NCBI RefSeq assembly: GCF_024323335.1
Contig: NC_066579.1
Span: forward strand, 240,163,652 to 240,227,651
From: Lathyrus oleraceus
Taxonomy: Eukaryota; Streptophyta; Magnoliopsida; Fabales; Fabaceae
DNA length: 64,000 nt
Reading direction: 5' to 3'
The notes below the pieces were generated by a model that was not told where the DNA came from, ran no database searches, and saw only the letters and a program-made list of their open reading frames with translations. The position numbers were made by a program, and so were the translations under genes. The number at the start of each line of letters is the position of its first letter. Position 1 is the first letter of the stretch. Of this stretch, positions 36,346 through 51,800 are shown piece by piece.

Positions 36346-39300
36346 ATGTTAGCCTAACGGTACATACCACAAATGAGTCACAACCAAGATTATAAGCGCG
36401 TCAAAATGATAATGCGTTAATGTAATCCAAATATTAGACTTCAACCTCATGCCATATATGCAATTCTATGAAGCACATGTACAACATTAGTACAACACAT
36501 CTACTTAGATAAATTCCATCTAGTAAAACATTCAATTTTTTATTTTTTTAAATACTTTTAAACCGAATACTTATTAAACTTCAAAAGGGTTTGGGTACTT
36601 GTTTAAATGTATGATCCTAAGTATCCCAACTCAAATATATTATGGATCGTTTACTAAGAAAATCTACAACTCAAAGTACAAAACATGAAGAATTTCAAAC
36701 ACCAATGCCACGAAATTTGACATGTCTACCTCAGTTTATGAACATGGCACACCGCGATAAGTTGAATCTGAGGTCATCCCTGAAAACCAAAAATTTTATT
36801 TTCCGCACTTCTTTGAGCAACGACGTGTTCACACTATTTTGATATCTATGGATTTTATTATAACTAAATAGTTAATAAAACCTATCTCAAAATGGGTTTT
36901 AATAAAAAAATCAACACATAATTTTTCACTTGATATTCAAGAGATAACCAGAGAGGAAATATCAATTGCATGGAACATATTAAATTTTGGCCACTCTATA
37001 AATAAGATAATTGTCTCCCAGGTATAAACACACAATCATTTCACTCTTTTTTCCCATCAAACTTTAGAATTAAATTGATTTTGCAAAACACATCTTTCAC
37101 CAAAAGAAGGAGAAACACAAGAAGTATACACGTAGAGTGGAGCATTGCACCAAAACATAACAACTAGTTAAGTGAATATTACATTATCTGCTCCTGTGAT
37201 CTATCTAGTAAGTTCATGTAGGAATATCATAAAACAACAATGATAAATGCATAATAACTTTTAATCAAAAATCATGACTATCAAAAAAATTAATTATAAA
37301 ATCATCATAACGAACTTCTTACTAACTTCCTTATATTGCATTTCAGTATTTCTAACAAATTTCAAATGTTGTCTATCATAGTGTACATCAAGAATTAAAA
37401 TTATGAGAAATTTCTACTTTTTGTTTTATTTAATTAAGATAATACTAAGTCGAGCTATGACAAATTGCAAACATTTGAATATATTTTGTGAAATATATTA
37501 TACTCATCGTCGAAGTAAATTACTTCTGCACTCCTATCTTATAGAATTAGAGTATTTATTATAATACTTAAATGATTGTTACAAGAATAAAAATAGAGCA
37601 TTTAAATGCAATTTTAAAAGACATTTACGAACAATATATAAATGATAAGATGATAAATAAATAGTAGATTTTATTGGGACCTTAAACAAAAGTAAAAATA
37701 ACAAAGGAGATAAATAACAAAAGTTGACACTACCAGGTGTTGAACTTGAAACATTAAGAGGAGCAAACTCTCAAGTCCCATGTCTTCACCAATAGGCCAA
37801 CCACTTTGTGTGATAAGTTTGATTTGGTTTATCATGTAAATCTGTATAACAACCAATTTTTATATAGATAAAAGTTGCAATAAAGTAAAAACATTTAAAT
37901 ATTTTGCATTTCATATTGAAATTATTATTTAAGAAGTATTAAATAATTATTTTTATAAGAAAATAATGCCTATTGTTTTATTGCGACTTGAAGAGATATC
38001 TTATTTGATGATTCTGCGGATATTTTGGCTATGTGAAATATTGTTGAGCCACTTACTAATGAGAATTTGCCACTTAAGAATTTGTTTCAAAATTGTAAAA
38101 CTCCAACTAGTTTGACGCTTTTACAAACTTGTTATGATTCTTAAATATCAAAATAAATATTTTATAATATTTATTTATAGATATAAAAGATACTAAAATT
38201 ATTATGTGTCCCCAAGCCATAGAAAAGTAGATACCATTTGTGACATAAAATTAATTTTCAACAAATAAATGCCTTAATTAATATTCCCAAAAAGAGGTAT
38301 TTTTTGTACGACCTACAAATATAGAATATGGGAGAATCAATGTTCTTGATAAAAAGAAAGAATAGATTATGGAATACTTCAAAATTAGAAAGAGTTGTGT
38401 GTGACCATTTATTACTTGAAATGGAAGACAAAGAGAGTAAAATATGTGATGGAAACATTTCATCAACAATTACCAATGATCCATATTCAATGATTCACAT
38501 GAAACAACATTAACCAAGATCAATAGATCACAAGAGCGTGATAGCGCCTCATAAATTAGCATTCTCATCAACATGTTAGCCTAACGGTACAGACCACAAA
38601 TGAGTCACAACCAAGATCATAAGCGCGTCAAAATGATAGCGTTAATGTAATCCAAATATTAGACTTCAACCTCATGCCATATATGCAATTCTATGAAGCA
38701 CATGTACAACATTAGTACAACACATCTACTTAGATGAATTCCATCTAGTAAAACATTCAATTTTTTAATTTTTTAAATACTTTTTAAACCGAATACTTAT
38801 TAAACTTCAAAAGGGTTTGGGTGCTTCTTTAAATGTATGATCCTAAGTATCCCAACTCAAAAATATTATGGATCGTTGACTAAGAAAATCTACAACTCAA
38901 AGTCCAAAACATGAAGATTTCAAACACCAATGCCACGAAATTTGACATGTCTACCTCAGTTTATGAACATGGCACACGGTGATAAGTTGAATATGAGGTC
39001 ATTCCTGAAAACCAAAATTTTTATTTTCCACACTTCTTGGAGCAACGACGTGTTCAAACTATTTTGATATCTATGGATTTTATTAAAACTAAATAGTTAA
39101 TAAAACCTATCTCAAAATGGGTTTTAACAAAAAAATCAACACATAATTTTTCACTTGATATTCAAGAGATCACCAGAGAGGAAATATCAATTGCATGGAA
39201 CATATTAAATTTTAGCCACTCTATAAATAAGATAATTGTCTCCCAGGTATAAATACACAATCATTTCACTCTTTTTTTCCATCAAACTTTAGAATTAAAG

Positions 39301-42300
39301 TGTGTTTTGCAAAAACACATCTTTCACCAAAAGAAGGAGAAACACAAGAAGTATACACGTAGAGTGGAGCATTGCACCCAAATATAACAACTAGTTAAGT
39401 GAATATTACATTATCTGCTCGTGTGATCTATCTAGTAAGTTCATGTAGGAATATTATAAAACCAAATGATAAATGCATAATAACTTTTAATCAAAAATCA
39501 TGAGTATCAAAAAAATTAATTATAAAATCATCATAACGAACTTCTTACTAACTTCCTTATATTGCATTTCAGTATTTCTAACAAATTTCAAATGTTGTCT
39601 ATCATAGTATACATCAAGAATTAAAACTATGAGAAATTTCTACTTTTTGTTTTATTTAATTAAGATAATACTAAGTCGAGCTATGACAAATTGCAAACAT
39701 TTGAATATATTTTGTGAAATTTATTATACTCATCGTCGAAGTAAATTACTTTTGCACTCCTGTCTTATAGAATTAGAGTATTTATTAATAATACTTAAAT
39801 GATTGTTACAAGAAAAAAAATAGAGCATTTAAATTCAATTTTAAAAGACATTTACAATATTTAAATGATAAGATGTTAAATAATAGTAGATTTTATTGGG
39901 ACCTTAAACAAAAGTAAAAAATAACAAAGGAGATAAATAACAAAAAGTTGACACTACCAGGTGTTGAACTTGAAACATTAAGAGGAGCAAACTCTCAAGT
40001 CCCAGGTCTTCACCAATAAGGCAACCACTTTGTGTGATAAGTTTGATTTGGTTTATTATGTAAATCTGTATAACAACCAATTTTTATATAGATAAAAGTT
40101 GCAATAAAGTAAAAACATTTAAATATTTTGCATTTCATATTGAATTATTAATTAAGAAGTATTAAAATAATTATTTTTATAAGAAAATAATGCCTATTGT
40201 TTTATTGCGACTTGAAGAGATATCTTATTTGATGATTCTGCGGATATTTTGGCTATGTGAAATATTGTTGAGCCACTTACTAATGAGAATTTGCAACTTA
40301 AGAACTTGTTTCAAAATTGTAAAACTCCAACTAGTTTGACGCTTTTACAAACTTGTTATGATTCTTAAATATCAAAATAAATATTTTATAATATTTATTT
40401 ATAGATATAAAAGATACTAAAATTATTATGTGTCCCCAAGCCATAGAAAAGTAGATACCATTTGTGACATAAAATTTAATTTTCAACAAATAAATGCCTT
40501 AATTAATATTCCCAAAAAGAGGTATTTTTTGTACGACCTACAAATATAGAATAATGGGAGAATCAATGTTCTTGATAAAAAGAAAGAATAGATTATGGAA
40601 TACTTCAAAATTAGAAAGAGTTGTGTGTGACCATTTATTACTTGAAATGGAAGACAAAGAGAGTAAAATATGTGATGGAAACATTTCATCAACAATTACC
40701 AATGATCCATATTCAATGATTCACATGAAACAACATTAACCAAGATCAATAGATCATAAGAGCGTGATAGCGCCTCATAAATTAGCATTCTCATCAACAT
40801 GTTAGCCTAACGGTACAGACCACAAATGAGTCACAACCAAGATCATAAGCGCGTCAAAATGATAGCGTTAATGTAATCCAAATATTAGACTTCAACCTCA
40901 TGCCATATATGCAATTCTATGAAGCACATGTACAACATTAGTACAACACATCTACTTAGATAAATTCCATCTAGTAAAACATTCAATTTTTTAATTTTTT
41001 AAATACTTTTTAAACCGAATACTTATTAAACTTCAAAAGGGTTTTGGTGCTTCTTTAAATGTATGATCCTAAGTATCCCAACTCAAATATATTATGGATC
41101 CTTGACTAAGAAAATCTACAACTCAAAGTCCAAAACATGAAGATTTCAAACACCAATGCCACGAAATTTGACATGTCTACCTCAGTTTATGAACATGGCA
41201 CACGGTGATTAGTTGAATATGAGGTCATCCCTGAAAACCAAATTTTTTATTTTCCACACTTCTTGGAGCAACGACGTGTTCAAACTATTTTGATATCTAT
41301 GGATTTTATTAAAACTAAATACTTAATAAAACCTATCTCAAAATGGGTTTTAACAAAAAAATCAACACATAATTTTTCACTTGATATTCAAGAGATCACC
41401 AGAGAGGAAATATCAATTGCATGGAACATATTAAATTTTAGCCACTCTATAAATAAGATAATTGTCTCCCAGGTATAAACACACAATCATTTCACTCTTT
41501 TTTTCCATCAAACTTTAGAATTAAAGTGTGTTTTTCAAAACACATCATTCACCAAAAGAAGGAGAAACACAAGAAGTATACACGTAGAGTGGAGCATTGC
41601 ACCCAAATATAACAACTAGTTAAGTGAATATTACATTATCTGCTCCTGTGATCTATCTAGTAAGTTCATGTAGGAATATTATAAAACCAAAATGATAAAT
41701 GCATAATAACTTTTAATCAAAATCATGAGTATCAAAAAAATTAATTATAAAATATCATAACGAACTTCTTACTAACTTCCTTATATTGCATTTCAGTATT
41801 TCTAACAAATTTCAAATGTTGTCTATCATAGTATACATCAAGAATTAAAACTATGAGAAATTTCTACTTTTTGTTTTATTTAATTAAGATAATACTAAGT
41901 CGAGCTATGACAAATTGCAAACATTTGAATATATTTTGTGAAATTTATTATACTCATCGTCGAAGTAAATTACTTCTGCACTCCTGTCTTATAGAATTAG
42001 AGTATTTATTAATAATACTTAAATGATTGTTACAAGAATAAAAATAGAGCATTTAAATGCAATTTTAAAAGACATTTACGAACAATATTTAAATGATAAG
42101 ATGATAAATAAATAGTAGATTTTATTGGGACCTTAAACAAAAGTAAAAAATAACAAAGGAGATAAATAACAAAAAGTTGACACTACCAGGTGTTGAACTT
42201 GAAACATTAAGAGGAGCAAACTCTCAAGTCCCAGGTCTTCACCAATAGGCCAACCTCTTTGTGTGATAAGTTTGATTTGGTTTATTATGTAAATCTGTAT

Positions 42301-45300
42301 AACGACCAATTTTTATATAGATAAAAGTTGCAATAAAGTAAAAACATTTAAATATTTTGCATTTCATATTGAAATTATTATTTAAGAAGTATTAAAATAA
42401 TTATTTTTATAAGAAAATAATGCCTATTGTTTTATTGCGACTTGAAGAGATATCTTATTTGATGATTCTGCGGATACTTTGGCTATCTGAAATATTGTTG
42501 AGCCACTTACTAATGAGAATTTGCAACTTAAGAATTTGTTTCAAAATTGTAAAACTCCAACTAGTTTGACGCTTTTACAAACTTGCTATGATTCTTAAAT
42601 ATCAAAATAAATATTTTATAATATTTATTTATAGATATAAAAGATACTAAAGTTATTATGTGTCCCCAACCCATAGAAAAGTAGATACCATTTGTGACAT
42701 CAAATTTAATTTTCAACAAATAAATGTCTTAATTAATATTCCCAAAAAGAGGTACTTTTTTGTACGACCTACAAATATAGAATAATGGGAGAATCAACGT
42801 TCTTGATAAAACGAAAGAATAGATTATGGAATACTTCAAAATTAGAGAGAGTTGTGTGTGACCATTTATTACTTGAAATGGAAGATAAAGAGAGTAAAAT
42901 ATGTGATGGAAACATTTCATCAACAATTACGAATGATCCATATTCAATGATTCACATGAAACAACATTAACCAAGATCAATAGATCATAAGAGCTTGATA
43001 GCGCCTCATAATTAGCATTCTCATCAACATGTTAGCCTAACGGTACAGACCACAAATGAGTCACAACCAAGATCATAAGCGCGTCAAAATGATAGCGTTA
43101 ATGTAATCCAAATATTAGACTTCAACCTCATGCCATATATGCAATTCTATGAAGCACATATATAACATTAGTACAACACATCTACTTAGATAAATTCCAT
43201 CTAGTAAAACCTTCAATTTTTAATTTTTTAAATACTTTTTAAACCAAATACTTATTAAACTTCAAAAGGGTTTGGGTACTTGCTTAAATGTATGATCCTA
43301 AGTATCCCAACTCAAATATATTATGGATCGTTGACTAAGAAAATCTACAACTCAAAGTACAAAACATGAAGAATTTCAAACACCAAAGCCATGAAATTTG
43401 ACATGTCTACCTCAGTTATGAACATGGCACACCGCGATAAGTTGAATCTGAGGTCATCCCTGAAAACCAAAAATTTTATTTGCCACACATCTTGGAGCAA
43501 CGATGTGTTCACACTATTTTGATATTTATGGATTTTATTAAACTAAATAGTTAATAAAACCTATCTCAAAATGGGTTTTAACAAAAAAATCAACACATAA
43601 CTTTTCACTTGATATTCAAGAGATCACCAGAGAGGAAATATCAATTGCATGGAACATATTAAATTTTAGCCACTCTATAAATAAGATAATTGTCTCCTAG
43701 GTATAACACACAATCATTTCACTCTTTTTTCCCATCAAACTTTAGAATTAAAGTGTGTTTTGCAAAACACATCTTTCACCAAAGAAGGAGAAACACAGAA
43801 GTATACACGTAGAGTGGAGCATTGCACCAAAACATAACAACTAGTTAAGTGAATATTACATTATCTACTCCTGTGATCTATCTAGTAAGTTCATGTAGGA
43901 ATATTATAAAACAACAATGATAAATGCATAATAACTTTTAATCAAAAATCATGAGTATAAAAAAAATTAATTATAAAATCATCATAACGAACTTCTTACT
44001 AACTTCCTTATATTGCATTTCAGTATTTCTAACAAATTCAAATGTTGTCTATCATAGTGTACATCAAGAATTAAAATTATAAGAAATTTCTACTTTTTGT
44101 TTTATTTAATTAAGATAATACTAAGTAAGCTATGACAAATTGCAAACATTTGAATATATTTTGTGAAATATATTATACTCATCGTCGAAGTAAATTACTT
44201 TTGCACTCCTGTCTTATAGAATTAGAGTATTTATAATAATACTTAAATGATTGTTACAAGAATAAAAATAGAGCATTTAAATGCAAATTTAAAAGACGTT
44301 TACGAACAATATTAAATGATAAGATGATAAATAAATAGTAGATTTGATTGGGACCTCAAAAAAAGTAAAAAAAATAACAAATGAGATAAATAACAAAAAG
44401 TGACACTACTAAGTGTTGAACCTGAAACATTAAGAGGAACAAACTCTCAGTCCCAGGTCCTCAACAATAGGCCAATCACTTTTATGATGAATTTGATTTG
44501 GTTTATGTTGTAAATCTGTATAACAACCTATTTTTATATAGATAAAGTTGCAATAAAGTAAAAACATTAAAATTTAGAATTTCATATTGAAATTATTTTT
44601 AAGAAGTATTCAAATAATTATTTTTATAAGTAAATAATTCCGATTGTTTATTGCGAATTGAAGAGATATCTTATTTGATGATTTCTGCGGATATTTTGGC
44701 TATGTGGAATATTGTTAGTCACTTACTAAAGAGAATTTGCAACTTAAAAATTTGTTTCAAAATTGTAAAACTCCAACTAGTTTGACGCTTTTACAAACTT
44801 GTTATGATTCTAAACATCAAAATAAATATTTTCTAATATTTATTTATAGATATAAAACATACTAAAATTATTATGTGTACCCAAGCCATAGAAAAGTAGA
44901 TACCATTTGTGACATCAAATTTATTTTCAACAAATAATGTCTTAATTAATATTCCCAAAAAGAGGTATTTTTTTATATGACCTACAAATATAGAATAATG
45001 ACAGAATCAACGTTCTTGATAAAGGAAAGAATAGATTATGGAATACTTCAAATTAGAAAGAGTTGTGTGTGACCATTTATTACTTGAAATGGAAGACAAG
45101 AGAGTAAATATGTGATGGAAACATTTCATCAACAATTACGAATGATCCATATTCAATGATTCACATGAAACAACATTAACCAAGATCAATAGATCATAAG
45201 AGCTTGATAGCGCCTCATAATTAGCATTCCATCAACATGTTAGCCTAACGGTACAGACCACAAATGAGTCACAACCAAGATCATAATGCGCGTCAAATGA

Positions 45301-45403
45301 TAGCGTTAATGTAATCCAAATATTAGACTCAATCTCATGCCATATAGCAATTCTATGAAGCACATATATAACATTAGTACAACACATCTACTTAGATTTA
45401 AAT
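36346..45403. repeat. Satellite array 1, right block (diverged monomers M11-M15)
   Basis: Monomer starts are M12 at 38539, M13 at 40765, M14 at 42996 and partial M15 at 45205. Lengths shrink to 2226, 2231 and 2209 bp. Divergence from the left-hand consensus rises to the right; the 66-codon frame present in M1-M11 is cut by TGA early in M12 (near 38877). M14 and M15 contain many single-base losses, some probably sequence error next to the gap. The tRNA-like module is still visible; in M14 its B box reads GGTTCAACACT. Confidence 0.93.
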
Positions 45404-45416
45404 NNNNNNNNNNNNN
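45404..45416. other. Assembly gap of 13 N
   Basis: Thirteen ambiguous bases separate array 1 from array 2. The last bases before it (TTAGATTTAAAT) already leave the array 1 consensus. The true distance and order of the two arrays cannot be taken from this join. Confidence 0.98.
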
Positions 45417-45737
45417 ATATTTCATGCCAATTCTAATTCTATTACTTAAGTACATATAGACATCACTTGAAATTATTAGAATAAGATTCTAAATAATAAC
45501 ATTAACATTATTGATTTGTTAATGTTATTATTTTGAATAAGATCCTCAATTATAACATTAACAATATTGATTTGTTAGGTTTTTTTATCATAAATTTTAT
45601 TCACTTAAACTATAATGTATTGATATTTAAGTTTTTCTTTATATATAAATTCTAAAATATAATGTATTGATATCATAATATGTTGTTTTAGAAAAATGAC
45701 CATGAAAATACGAATAAAGAATATGAAGTTTTATATA

Positions 45738-45858
45738 AAACAAGCAAACAAAAACAAACTAAAGAAAAAAGAAAAAAAAACGAACAAACCAACCACAAAA
45801 AAGCAACGAGGAGGCAAGAAAAAAAAGAAAAACAGAGCACGCAAAGAAAAGGGGGGAA
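45738..45858. other. Purine-rich foreign insert in array 2 monomer A1 (probable artefact)
   Basis: About 121 bp rich in A and G, with C, interrupt the otherwise conserved junction TTATATA/GACTAAG, which is continuous in all other copies. There is no target duplication and no element ends. It resembles basecaller or low-quality read noise beside the gap. Confidence 0.6.
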
Positions 45859-48800
45859 GACTAAGATGGATTAAAGTTATGAAAAGCAAAGTATATTATA
45901 AAAATATAGTAGAGTACCTTTTATTAGAAACATGAAACCTATTAGATGGATACTGGGCAAAAGAACTGAGTTTTCTTTGAACATGATAGGAAGGGGTTGA
46001 AACACTCCAAATGCATGTCTTTGAAATAAAATGACATATACATATACATATTACTTAGCTACTTAACGTATTTGTTTAACATAGTAGCCTTCTCAAGGTG
46101 ACTATGTTTAGTATGCCAAATCAACATTGGTAGAGTGACTTACATATTTTATACCATTTTTAACATTAAAATATTTTTAAACACTAAAACAAGAGAATAT
46201 GCCGACAAGACAGCTATAGAACAAACAAGAGATGATTGAAATTTCATTGAAATTATTGTCTTCTATCCACCCCAAAAGTTAAAATATTGTCTCATAAAGA
46301 TAATAGTGAATAACAATAAATTTTATGAACATATAGTAATGAAGGTGATAATAATCATATTGATTATAAATTTTTATTAGTTTTGAAACTAGGTTGTGAA
46401 AGTGTTTTTCCTTTTGTTGATATTTTTTTTAATGTTCACCTTTGAAATATCATGTTAAAAATATTTTAAATTATTTCTATTATACTGCGTTCATGTAAAA
46501 ATGTGAACTCTATTACTAACCAATAATAAAAAGATTTTTAATATGTCTTATGACGCTCGTTATGATAACAAAGAAATTGCAATAGCAAATTTATCTATTT
46601 TAGAATAATTACAAAAAAAACATAAGGTTGACAAATATTTAAAAACTAACTATATAATAAAAATGCAATGTAGATACTTTAAATTTTTTGCAAGTACATT
46701 CCGCCTGAATATTTTAAATATTTCAAAGTTTACCAAAAATAATCATGCATAAAAGTATTACGTAATCACCTAAATTCACATGGAATTACAAAATAGTGAG
46801 AAAAACAATCGAAAAGAGAATCGTAAATAAAATTATGGATACATATTGATATGACTTAAACAACTTATTATATATAAAGACAACGTAGTTCAAGAACCTA
46901 AAAATGAAAATAATTAAACCATAATTAATAGGTTGAAATTTATATTTCATGAAAAACTAAATTTTCTTTTCAGTTTTAAAGTTCAGTATTATAGGCTAAG
47001 CTCACAACCTTTCCAACACCCTAAAGACTCACAAAATACAAGTAGGAAACCACCATCATGCAATTACCATAGTGCATGATAAATGCATCCGCTAACTAAC
47101 TTGCTATTAAGTGTTACATGACATGTAACCATAAAATGTATGCATTACATGACTATCCCAACTAATTTCATCTAATGTTATGAATCTCAACTAATTATAC
47201 TTTATTGAATGTTTTTTTATCATTCATAAAATATCTTTTAGTTTATATACGTTATTTTATGACGACCCTTTTATTTTAAAAGGACATGTTTTCACTACTA
47301 AATAAATTTGAAAAGTACTATTTCTTTTTTTACACTAGTACTATTAATTTTTGTGCCCGGTTATTTGAACGTATTTTTAACCCCTTTATTTTGAAGATTT
47401 GAGTGTATTCAGTTAAGCTCATAAGAACAAACAAAACAAGAATAAATATAAATATATTATACATCTTGCCAATTTATAAAAACACCTTTTGAATATAATT
47501 CATTACTGGAAAACACAAAGTCTCTGAAGAGTTTATATAGTGTTACACTCTTTCTCTTAAATATTAATTTTATAGAGACAAATTTTTGTAAAATTTTAGT
47601 TTTATTATGATATTTATATATGATATCAAGAAGTTAGTAATATAAACCATATTTCATGCCAATTCTAATTCTATTACTTAAGTACATATAGACATCACTT
47701 GAAATTATTAGAATAAGATTCTAAATAATAACATTAACATTATTGATTTGTTAATGTTATTATTTTGAATAAGATCCTCAATTATAACATTAACATATTG
47801 ATTTGTTAGGTTTTTTATCATAAATTTTATTCACTTAAACTATAATGTATTGATATTTAAGTTTTTCTTATATATAAAATTCTAAAATATAATGTATTGA
47901 TATCATAATATGTTGTTTTAGAAAAATGACCATGAAAATACGAAATAAAGAATATGAAGTTTTATATAGACTAAGATGGATTAAAGTTATGAAAAGCAAA
48001 GTATATATAAAAATATAGTAGAGTACCTTTTATTAGAAACATGAAACCTATTAGATGGATACTGGGCAAAAGACTGAGTTTTCTTTGAACATGATAGGAA
48101 GGGGTTGAAACACTCCAAATGCATGTCTTTGAAATAAAATGACATATACATATACATATTACTTAGCTACTTAACGTATTTGTTTAACATAGTAGCCTTC
48201 TCAAGGTGACTATGTTTAGTATGCCAAATCAACATTGGTAGAGTGACTTACATATTTTATACCATTTTTTAACATTAAATATATGTTTTAAACACTAAAA
48301 CAAGAGAATATGCCGACAAGACAGCTATAGAACAAACAAGAGATGATTGAAATTTCATTGAAATTATTGTCTTCTATCCACCCCAAAAGTAAAATATTGT
48401 CTCATAAAGATAATAGTGAATAACAATAAATTTTATGAACATATAGTAATGAAGGTGATAATAATCATATTGATTATAAATTTTTATTAGTTTTGAAACT
48501 AGGTTGTGAAAGTGTTTTTCCTTTTGTTGATATTTTTTTAATGTTCACCTTTGAAATATCATGTTAAAAATATTTAAATTATTTCTATTATACTGCGTCA
48601 TGTAAAATGTGAACTCTATTACTAACCAATAAATAAAAAGATTTTTAATATGTCTTATGACGCTCGTTATGATAACAAAGAAATTGCAATAGCAAATTTA
48701 TCTATTTTAGAATAATTACAAAAAAAACATAAGGTTGACAAATATTTAAAAACTAAACTATATAATAAAAATGCAATGTAGATACTTTAAATTTTTTGCA

Positions 48801-51800
48801 AGTACATTCCGCCTGAATATTTTAAATATTTCAAAGTTTACCAAAAATAATCATGCATAAAAGTATTACGTAATCACCTAAATTCACATGGAATTACAAA
48901 ATAGTGAGAAAAACAATCGAAAAAGAGAATCGTAAATAAATTATGGATACATATTGATATGACTTAAACAACTTATTATATATAAAAGACAACGTAGTTC
49001 AAGAACCTAAAAATGAAAATAATTAAACCATAATTAATAGGTTGAAATTTATTTTCATGAAAAACTAAATTTTCTTTTCAGTTTTAAAGTTCAGTATTAT
49101 AGGCTAAGCTCACAACCTTTCCAACACCCTAAAGACTCACAAAATACAAGTAGGAAACCACCATCATGCAATTACCATAGTGCATTGATAAATGCATCCG
49201 CTAACTAACTTGCTATTAAGTGTTACATGACATGTAACCATAAAATGTATGCATTACATGACTATCCCAACTAATTTCATCTAATGTTATGAAATCTCAA
49301 CTAATTATACTTTATTGAATGTTTTTTTATCATTCATAAAATATCTTTTAGTTTATATACGTTATTTTATGACGACCCTTTATTTTAAAGGACATGTTTT
49401 CACTACTAAATAAAATTTGAAAAGTACTATTTCTTTTTACACTAGTACTATTAATTTTGTGCCCGGTTATTTGGAACGTATTTTTAACCCCTTTATTTTG
49501 AAAGATTTGAGTGTATTCAGTTAAGCTCATAAGAACAAACAAAACAAGAATAAATATAAAATATATTATACATCTTGCCAATTTATAGAAAAACACCTTT
49601 TGAATATAATTCATTACTGGAAAAACACAAAGTCTCTGAAGAGTTTATATAGTGTTACACTCTTTCTCTTAAATATTAATTTTATAGAGACAAATTTTTG
49701 TAAAATTTTAGTTTTATTATGATATTTATATATGATATCAAGAAGTTAGTATATAAACCATATTTCATGCCAATTCTAATTCTATTACTTAAGTACATAT
49801 AGACATCACTTGAAATTATTAGAATAAGATTCTAAATAATAACTTAACATTATTGATTTGTTAATGTTATTATTTTGAATAAGATCCTCAATTATAACAT
49901 TAACAATATTGATTTGTTAGGTTTTTTTATCATAAATTTTATTCACTTAAACTATAATGTATTGATATTTAAGTTTTTTCTTTATATATAAAATTCTAAA
50001 ATATAATGTATTGATATCATAATATGTTGTTTTAGAAAAATGACCATGAAAATACGAAATAAGAATATGAAGTTTTATATAGACTAAGATGGATTAAAGT
50101 TATGAAAAGCAAAGTATATTATAAAAATATAGTAGAGTACCTTTTATTAGAAACATGAAACCTATTAGATGGATACTGGCAAAAGAACTGAGTTTTCTTT
50201 GAACATGATAGGAAGGGGTTGAAACACTCCAAATGCATGTCTTTGAAATAAATGACATATACATATACATATTACTTAGCTACTTAACGTATTTGTTTAA
50301 CATAGTAGCCTTCTCAAGGTGACTATGTTTAGTATGCCAAATCAACATTGGTAGAGTGACTTACATATTTTATACCATTTTTTAACATTAATATATGTTT
50401 TAAACACTAAAACAAGAGAATATGCCGACAAGACAGCTATAGAACAAACAAGAGATGATTGAAATTTCATTGAAATTATTGTCTTCTATCCACCCCAAAA
50501 GTTAAAATATTGTCTCATAAAGATAATAGTGAATAACAATAAATTTATGAACATATAGTAATGAAGGTGATAATAATCATATTGATTAAATTTTTATTAG
50601 TTTTGAAACTAGGTTGTGAAAGTGTTTTCCTTTTGTTGATATTTTTTTTAATGTTCACCTTTGAAATATCATGTTAAAAATATTTTAAATTATTTCTATT
50701 ATACTGCGTTCATGTAAAAATGTGAACTCTATTACTAACCAATAAATAAAAAAGATTTTTAATATGTCTTATGACGCTCGTTATGATAACAAAGAAATTG
50801 CAATAGCAAATTTATCTATTTTAGAATAATTACAAAAAAAACATAAGGTTGACAAATATTTAAAAACTAAACTATATAATAAAAATGCAATGTAGATACT
50901 TAAATTTTTTGCAAGTACATTCCGCCTGAATATTTTAATATTTCAAAGTTTACCAAAAATAATCATGCATAAAAGTATTACGTAATCACCTAAATTCACA
51001 TGGAATTACAAAATAGTGAAAAAACAATCGAAAAAGAGAATCGTAAATAAAATTATGGATACATATTGATATGACTTAAACAACTTATTATATATAAAAG
51101 ACAACGTAGTTCAAGAACCTAAAAATGAGAAATAATTAAACCATAATTAATAGGTTGAAATTTATATTTCATGAAAAACTAAATTTTCTTTTCAGTTTTA
51201 AGTTCAGTATTATAGGCTAAGCTCACAACCTTTCCAACACCCTAAAGACTCACAAAATACAAGTAGGAAACCACCATCATGCAATTACCATAGTGCATTG
51301 ATAAATGCATCCGCTAACTAACTTGCTATTAAGTGTTACATGACATGTAACCATAAAATGTATGCATTACATGACTATCCCAACTAATTTCATCTAATGT
51401 TATGAAATCTCAACTAATTATACTTTATTGAATGTTTTTTTATCATTCATAAAATATCTTTTAGTTTATATACGTTATTTTATGACGACCCTTTTATTTT
51501 AAAAGGACATGTTTTCACTACTAAATAAAATTTGAAAAGTACTATTTCTTTTTTTACACTAGTACTATTAATTTTTGTGCCCGGTTATTTGGAACGTATT
51601 TTTAAACCCCTTTATTTTGAAAGATTTGAGTGTATTCAGTTAAGCTCATAAGAACAAACAAACAAGAATAAAATATAAATATATTATACATCTTGCCAAT
51701 TTATAGAAAAACACCTTTGAATATAATTCATTACTGGAAAAACACAAAGTCTCTGAAGAGTTTATATAGTGTTACACTCTTTCTCTAAATATTAATTTTA

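Noticed and set aside
45696..45935. Lys-rich 79-codon frame
   Set aside because: Produced by the purine-rich insert in monomer A1; absent in other copies.
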